A stretch of 8,380 nt of DNA from Candidatus Thorarchaeota archaeon. GTDB taxonomy: Archaea > Asgardarchaeota > Thorarchaeia > Thorarchaeales > Thorarchaeaceae. The stretch is from positions 1 to 8,380 of the forward strand of contig DXJI01000021.1 in assembly GCA_019057595.1 (NCBI GenBank), written 5' to 3'. The position numbers and the translations under genes are program-made. The notes under the pieces are model-generated. The model made no database searches. It saw only the letters and a program-made list of their open reading frames with translations, and was not told where the DNA came from. Shown one piece after another: positions 6,882 through 8,380 of this stretch (positions are counted from its first letter, which is position 1; every line of letters begins with the position of its first letter).

Positions 6882-6989
6882 TGGCGGGACCGCCCGGATT
6901 CGAACCGGGGATTACCAACTCCGCAGGCTGGTGCCTTATTTTCCTCGTAAACCAAAAATCGGTATACGGCCAGGCTAGACTACGGCCCC
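6882..6989 (-). tRNA. tRNA-Arg, anticodon GCG, with a 30-nt D-loop intron and encoded CCA
   Basis: The acceptor stem GGGGCCG (6989-6983) pairs with CGGTCCC (6892-6886) with one G-T pair; the discriminator is G and CCA is encoded (6884-6882). T arm CCCGG/TTCGAAT/CCGGG, anticodon stem CCAGC/GTTGG and loop CTGCGGA give anticodon GCG (6924-6922), reading arginine CGC/CGU. D-stem strands GTCT and AGGC match only if the intervening bases are removed. Exon 1 is 6989-6970, the insertion 6969-6940 and exon 2 6939-6882, leaving a 75-nt body with D-loop AGCCTGGATA. A20 fits the usual arginine identity base. The promoter is CTATAAGA (7019-7012), about 25 bases ahead. The intron ends could shift by one or two bases within the A run. 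Confidence 0.92.
6940..6969 (-). other. Intron in the D-loop of tRNA-Arg(GCG)
   Basis: The 30-nt insertion follows G19 of the tRNA. Exon CCT pairs with intron AGG, flanked by a 5' bulge GG|C and a 3' bulge AA|A, which resembles a relaxed bulge-helix-bulge cut by archaeal tRNA endonuclease. Inside is a 4-bp helix CGTA/TACG and a small ACC/GGT hairpin. Exact cut sites are inferred. Confidence 0.75.
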
Positions 6990-7011
6990 GTTCATCGGGG
7001 GGCCTAGCTCA

Positions 7012-7019
7012 TCTTATAG
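7012..7019 (-). promoter_or_regulatory. TATA box for tRNA-Arg(GCG)
   Basis: CTATAAGA on the minus strand (7019-7012) ends 22 bases before the first tRNA base at 6989, the spacing expected if transcription starts at or next to the mature 5' end. Confidence 0.6.
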
Positions 7020-7036
7020 AGTCTTCGCTGTTGACT

Positions 7037-7228
7037 TCAGAGAAAACCGGCGACAGTCTCAACAACAGCTTTACCTTTCATCTTAGAAACGCGAAGAGTG
7101 TGTTCAGATGTCTGTAGAATGAAGCTTTCTCCTTCATCAAGATTGTCCAACACTGTCTTCCCCATCGGTCCATTGAGATACTTGGTGAATCTCTTAATGA
7201 CGCCTGCGGAATCTTGGTCTTTGCCCAT
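7037..7228 (-). CDS. Small conserved protein of unknown function (paralogue B, 63 residues)
   Basis: I do not recognise this family. The protein is 63 residues with no signal peptide, membrane segment or cysteines. The core is RFTKYLNGPMGKTVLDNL (13-30), which looks helical, then an acidic turn and FILQTSEHTLRV (36-47) plus GKAVVE (52-57), which look like beta strands, so a small alpha/beta fold is likely. From the shared RFT to the shared VVE, 37 of 45 residues match the neighbour at 7293-7499, and most changes are conservative (E/D, K/R, S/T). ATG 7228 is chosen because GAGGGG (7241-7236) stands 7 bases ahead; a TTG at 7243 in frame overlaps that site. A TATA-like ATTTAAG (about 7272-7266) gives it its own promoter. 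It lies between the paralogue and tRNA-Arg(GCG). Confidence 0.8.
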   Translation of the reverse strand: MGKDQDSAGVIKRFTKYLNGPMGKTVLDNLDEGESFILQTSEHTLRVSKMKGKAVVETVAGFL

Positions 7229-7292
7229 CTTGCAACCCCTCAAGACGCCTCATGCTATTGAGGCACTTAAATGAGAGGTATTGTTTTCATGA

Positions 7293-7499
7293 CTAAGCAA
7301 GCGGCAGCTGGAGAAGCTCGACGACTGCACGACCCTTCTTCTTTGTGACACGAAGAGTGTGCTCTGATGTCTGTAGAATGAAATTCTCTCCCTCTTCCAG
7401 ATTCTCCAAAACCGTCTTTCCTACCGGACCATTGAGATATCGTGTGAATCTGCTAACTACTCGGTCTGCTGATGAACCGGATCCCCGTGTATAGCTCAT
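7293..7499 (-). CDS. Small conserved protein of unknown function (paralogue A, 68 residues)
   Basis: This is the sister of the 63-residue protein that follows it at 7037-7228, and I know no function for it. Residues 1-12 are a flexible Ser/Gly-rich start that differs from the sister. The core RFTRYLNGPVGKTVLENL (17-34), FILQTSEHTLRV (40-51) and GRAVVE (56-61) is shared; the C-terminal LLQLPLA is unique. ATG 7499 is chosen: GAGGT (7511-7507) sits 7 bases ahead and TTTAAAA (7547-7541) provides a TATA box about 45 bases upstream. The frame is open upstream to 7568, but that extension covers the promoter and is not shared with the sister. The gene begins 70 bases after the end of tRNA-Arg(CCG). 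Strong conservation with changes mostly E/D and K/R type suggests both copies are under selection. Confidence 0.8.
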   Translation of the reverse strand: MSYTRGSGSSADRVVSRFTRYLNGPVGKTVLENLEEGENFILQTSEHTLRVTKKKGRAVVELLQLPLA

Positions 7500-7540
7500 G
7501 TGATTGACCTCACTTTCACAATAAACAGCAAGATTGAGTC

Positions 7541-7568
7541 TTTTAAACTCCGAGCGAGTGAAAAACAA
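7541..7568 (-). promoter_or_regulatory. tRNA-Arg(CCG) T-rich end and TATA box of paralogue A
   Basis: On the minus strand TTGTTTTT (7568-7561) follows the tRNA CCA directly and is a typical archaeal T-rich terminator. TTTAAAA (7547-7541) then starts the promoter of the small protein gene. The layout mirrors the other tRNA gene, where a pyrimidine tract and a TATA-like box also follow within 27 bases. Confidence 0.5.
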
Positions 7569-7676
7569 TGGCGGGACCGCCCGGATTCGAACCGGGGATT
7601 ACCAACTCCGGAGGCTGGTGCCTTATTTTCCTCACACGCCGAGAACCGGAATGTGTCCAGGCTAGACTACGGCCCC
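7569..7676 (-). tRNA. tRNA-Arg, anticodon CCG, with a 30-nt D-loop intron and encoded CCA
   Basis: Exon 1 is 7676-7657, the insertion 7656-7627 and exon 2 7626-7569. All arms are the same as in the tRNA at 6882-6989; the only exon difference is base 34, where C replaces G, giving anticodon CCG (7611-7609) for arginine codon CGG. Mature length would be 75 nt plus the encoded CCA (7571-7569). The TATA box TTTTATAG lies at 7706-7699, 23-30 bases before the 5' end. Together the pair reads CGC/CGU and CGG; no isoacceptor for CGA is in this window. Confidence 0.92.
7627..7656 (-). other. Intron in the D-loop of tRNA-Arg(CCG)
   Basis: A 30-nt insertion after G19, at the same site and of the same length as in the sister tRNA. 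Exon CCT pairs with intron AGG, the 5' bulge is GG|A and the 3' bulge AA|A. The inner helix is CACA/TGTG with a CCG/CGG hairpin above. Compared with the sister intron, two base pairs of the inner helix have changed on both sides, so the fold is conserved. Confidence 0.75.
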
Positions 7677-7698
7677 AAGGGGCACTCGGTCGCGTTTT

Positions 7699-7706
7699 CT
7701 ATAAAA
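7699..7706 (-). promoter_or_regulatory. TATA box for tRNA-Arg(CCG)
   Basis: TTTTATAG on the minus strand, 23-30 bases before the first tRNA base at 7676, placing the transcript start at or near the mature 5' end. It lies just 13 bases past the stop codon of the regulator gene. Confidence 0.6.
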
Positions 7707-7719
7707 ATTTGCCTAGAGG

Positions 7720-8241
7720 TTAGAGAATCACTAGGTCAACATTAGTGATCCACCATGCACCACGCTTTTCGTTAACGAGCCCCTTCTGATAGTCCAGAAG
7801 TTCTTTTCCATAAAGCTTCTTTGCCCGGACATTGAGCCTGGCGATTCGATCCAGAATTGTTCGGCGTTTGTTTCGTCCTCCAAGGATGCTCTCTGCTAGC
7901 TCAGGCGTAGTCCCTCCTTGGTTTCTGACGAAAAAGGAGACCAGTTTGCGGTCGATGTCATCGAGACACAGTTCGTTCCGAGCTACTTTATTCAGCTCGC
8001 TTATCTGCACACCGACGGGCGTTGATGTTTCTAGAAATGCAACCCTTGCCTTGAGATCATCGATGTCCCGGATCAAATCGAACACGACTGGAGAGAGCTC
8101 TTCGTCTAGTCTTCCGAGAATCGCATCATGAATGAATCTCTGACGGCCACCCTCACCTGCAATCTGGTCTATTCTATCCAGAACTTCCTTCTTAATCCTC
8201 AGGCGAATGCTCTTTGCACCATCATCCTTCTTTTTGCTCAT
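7720..8241 (-). CDS. Transcriptional regulator: ribbon-helix-helix N-terminus, coiled coil, winged-helix C-terminus
   Basis: A 173-residue protein. Residues 10-49 fit a MetJ/Arc-type ribbon-helix-helix DNA-binding domain: a beta strand SIRLRI, helix VLDRIDQIAG, then a turn and helix RFIHDAILGRLDEEL. Residues 52-72 form a short probable coiled coil (DLIRDIDDLKARVAFLE). Residues 93-170 look like a winged helix: DDIDRKLVSFFVRNQGG, a recognition-like segment RNKRRTILDRIARL (123-136), and a basic tail ending in WWITNVDLVIL. Two DNA-binding modules in one small protein are less common than either alone. ATG 8241 is chosen since the RHH strand normally lies near the N-terminus; the open frame upstream is not RHH-like and holds the promoter. 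A TATA box TTTTATAA (8322-8315) is shared with the divergent gene at 8363. Self-regulation from that site is inference; the target is unknown. Confidence 0.75.
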   Translation of the reverse strand: MSKKKDDGAKSIRLRIKKEVLDRIDQIAGEGGRQRFIHDAILGRLDEELSPVVFDLIRDIDDLKARVAFLETSTPVGVQISELNKVARNELCLDDIDRKLVSFFVRNQGGTTPELAESILGGRNKRRTILDRIARLNVRAKKLYGKELLDYQKGLVNEKRGAWWITNVDLVIL

Positions 8242-8314
8242 TTCAATCACATCGCAGGCATCAATTGCACATACACCGAGAGAGAAAAGGATTTTCCAAG
8301 CTATGACGACACAG

Positions 8315-8343
8315 TTATAAAACAATCACAGAGTGACGCTCTG
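8315..8343. promoter_or_regulatory. Shared divergent promoter with inverted repeat
   Basis: TTATAAAA (8315-8322) reads as a TATA box on both strands, because its core TTATAA is a palindrome. It serves the regulator gene to the left (transcript start near 8292, leader about 50 bases) and the gene at 8363 to the right (start near 8341). CAGAG (8329-8333) and CTCTG (8339-8343) form an inverted repeat across the rightward start region, a possible operator. Confidence 0.45.
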
Positions 8344-8362
8344 AACGCGACGGTGAATACTG

Positions 8363-8380
8363 ATGGTAAACAAGGAGAAA
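8363..8380 (+). CDS. Start of a plus-strand gene cut by the window edge
   Basis: ATG 8363 opens MVNKEK before the window ends. GGTGA (8352-8356) is 6 bases ahead, and TTATAAAA (8315-8322) is correctly placed upstream, which together suggest a real start. Six residues give no hint of function. It is divergent from the ribbon-helix-helix regulator, and such neighbours are often its target. Confidence 0.4.

Noticed and set aside
6836..7117. Plus-strand open frames across the tRNA region
   Set aside because: They translate the complement of the tRNA gene and intron and have no ribosome site or family resemblance.
7037..7499. Small proteins as SCP2-like, ribosomal or toxin-antitoxin proteins
   Set aside because: Apart from a short beta-rich stretch, there is no motif matching these families, and two near-identical copies do not look like a toxin and its antidote.
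6882..7676. Canonical anticodon-loop introns or tRNA-Pro identity
   Set aside because: The anticodon arm is complete and uninterrupted (CCAGC, 7-nt loop, GTTGG). U33 fixes the anticodons as GCG and CCG, both arginine; the extra bases fall in the D-loop.
1..8380. CRISPR arrays, insertion sequences, attachment sites or viral genes
   Set aside because: No regularly spaced repeats, transposase, integrase or terminal inverted repeats were seen; both tRNA genes are intact without a duplicated 3' fragment.

Overview
The window looks like chromosomal DNA from an archaeon. The signs are TATA-box promoters about 25 bases ahead of inferred transcript starts, two tRNA genes with introns and an encoded CCA end, a gene for archaeosine synthase (an archaea-specific tRNA modification enzyme), frequent TTG and GTG starts with GAGGTG-type ribosome sites, and no bacterial -35/-10 promoters that I could find. 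The moderate GC content and the gene mix would fit an Asgard-type or other mesophilic lineage, but I cannot fix the lineage from sequence alone.

Layout. Bases 1-4113 hold a minus-strand pair: a large MrfA/Hrq1-like DEAD/DEAH helicase with a C-terminal DUF1998 cysteine cluster, followed 11 bp downstream by arcS (archaeosine synthase). arcS runs off the left edge of the window and starts with TTG. Bases 4114-4252 are a dense divergent control region with direct repeats, a palindrome and three half-sites wrapped around a TATA box. Bases 4253-5687 carry three plus-strand genes, each with its own TATA box: two divergent thioredoxin-like proteins and a gamma-carbonic-anhydrase-like left-handed beta-helix protein. 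A minus-strand M24 (Xaa-Pro peptidase/creatinase fold) gene meets the last of these stop codon to stop codon at 5687/5688.

Bases 6882-7676 form a cassette on the minus strand: tRNA-Arg(CCG), two paralogous 63-68 residue proteins of unknown function, then tRNA-Arg(GCG). The two tRNAs are identical in their exons except at anticodon base 34. Each carries a 30-nt insertion in the D-loop that looks like an intron, with compensatory changes in its stem. Bases 7720-8241 encode a ribbon-helix-helix plus winged-helix regulator (minus strand). It shares a divergent promoter with a gene that starts at 8363 and leaves the window on the right.

Themes. The clearest shared theme is tRNA biology: arcS, two spliced tRNA-Arg genes and small unknown proteins packed between them. 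A second theme is redox or enzyme-like proteins whose usual active-site residues are altered: the M24 protein has lost most metal ligands, the gamma-CA has lost one of three zinc histidines, and the two thioredoxins have unusual residues beside their CxxC motifs.
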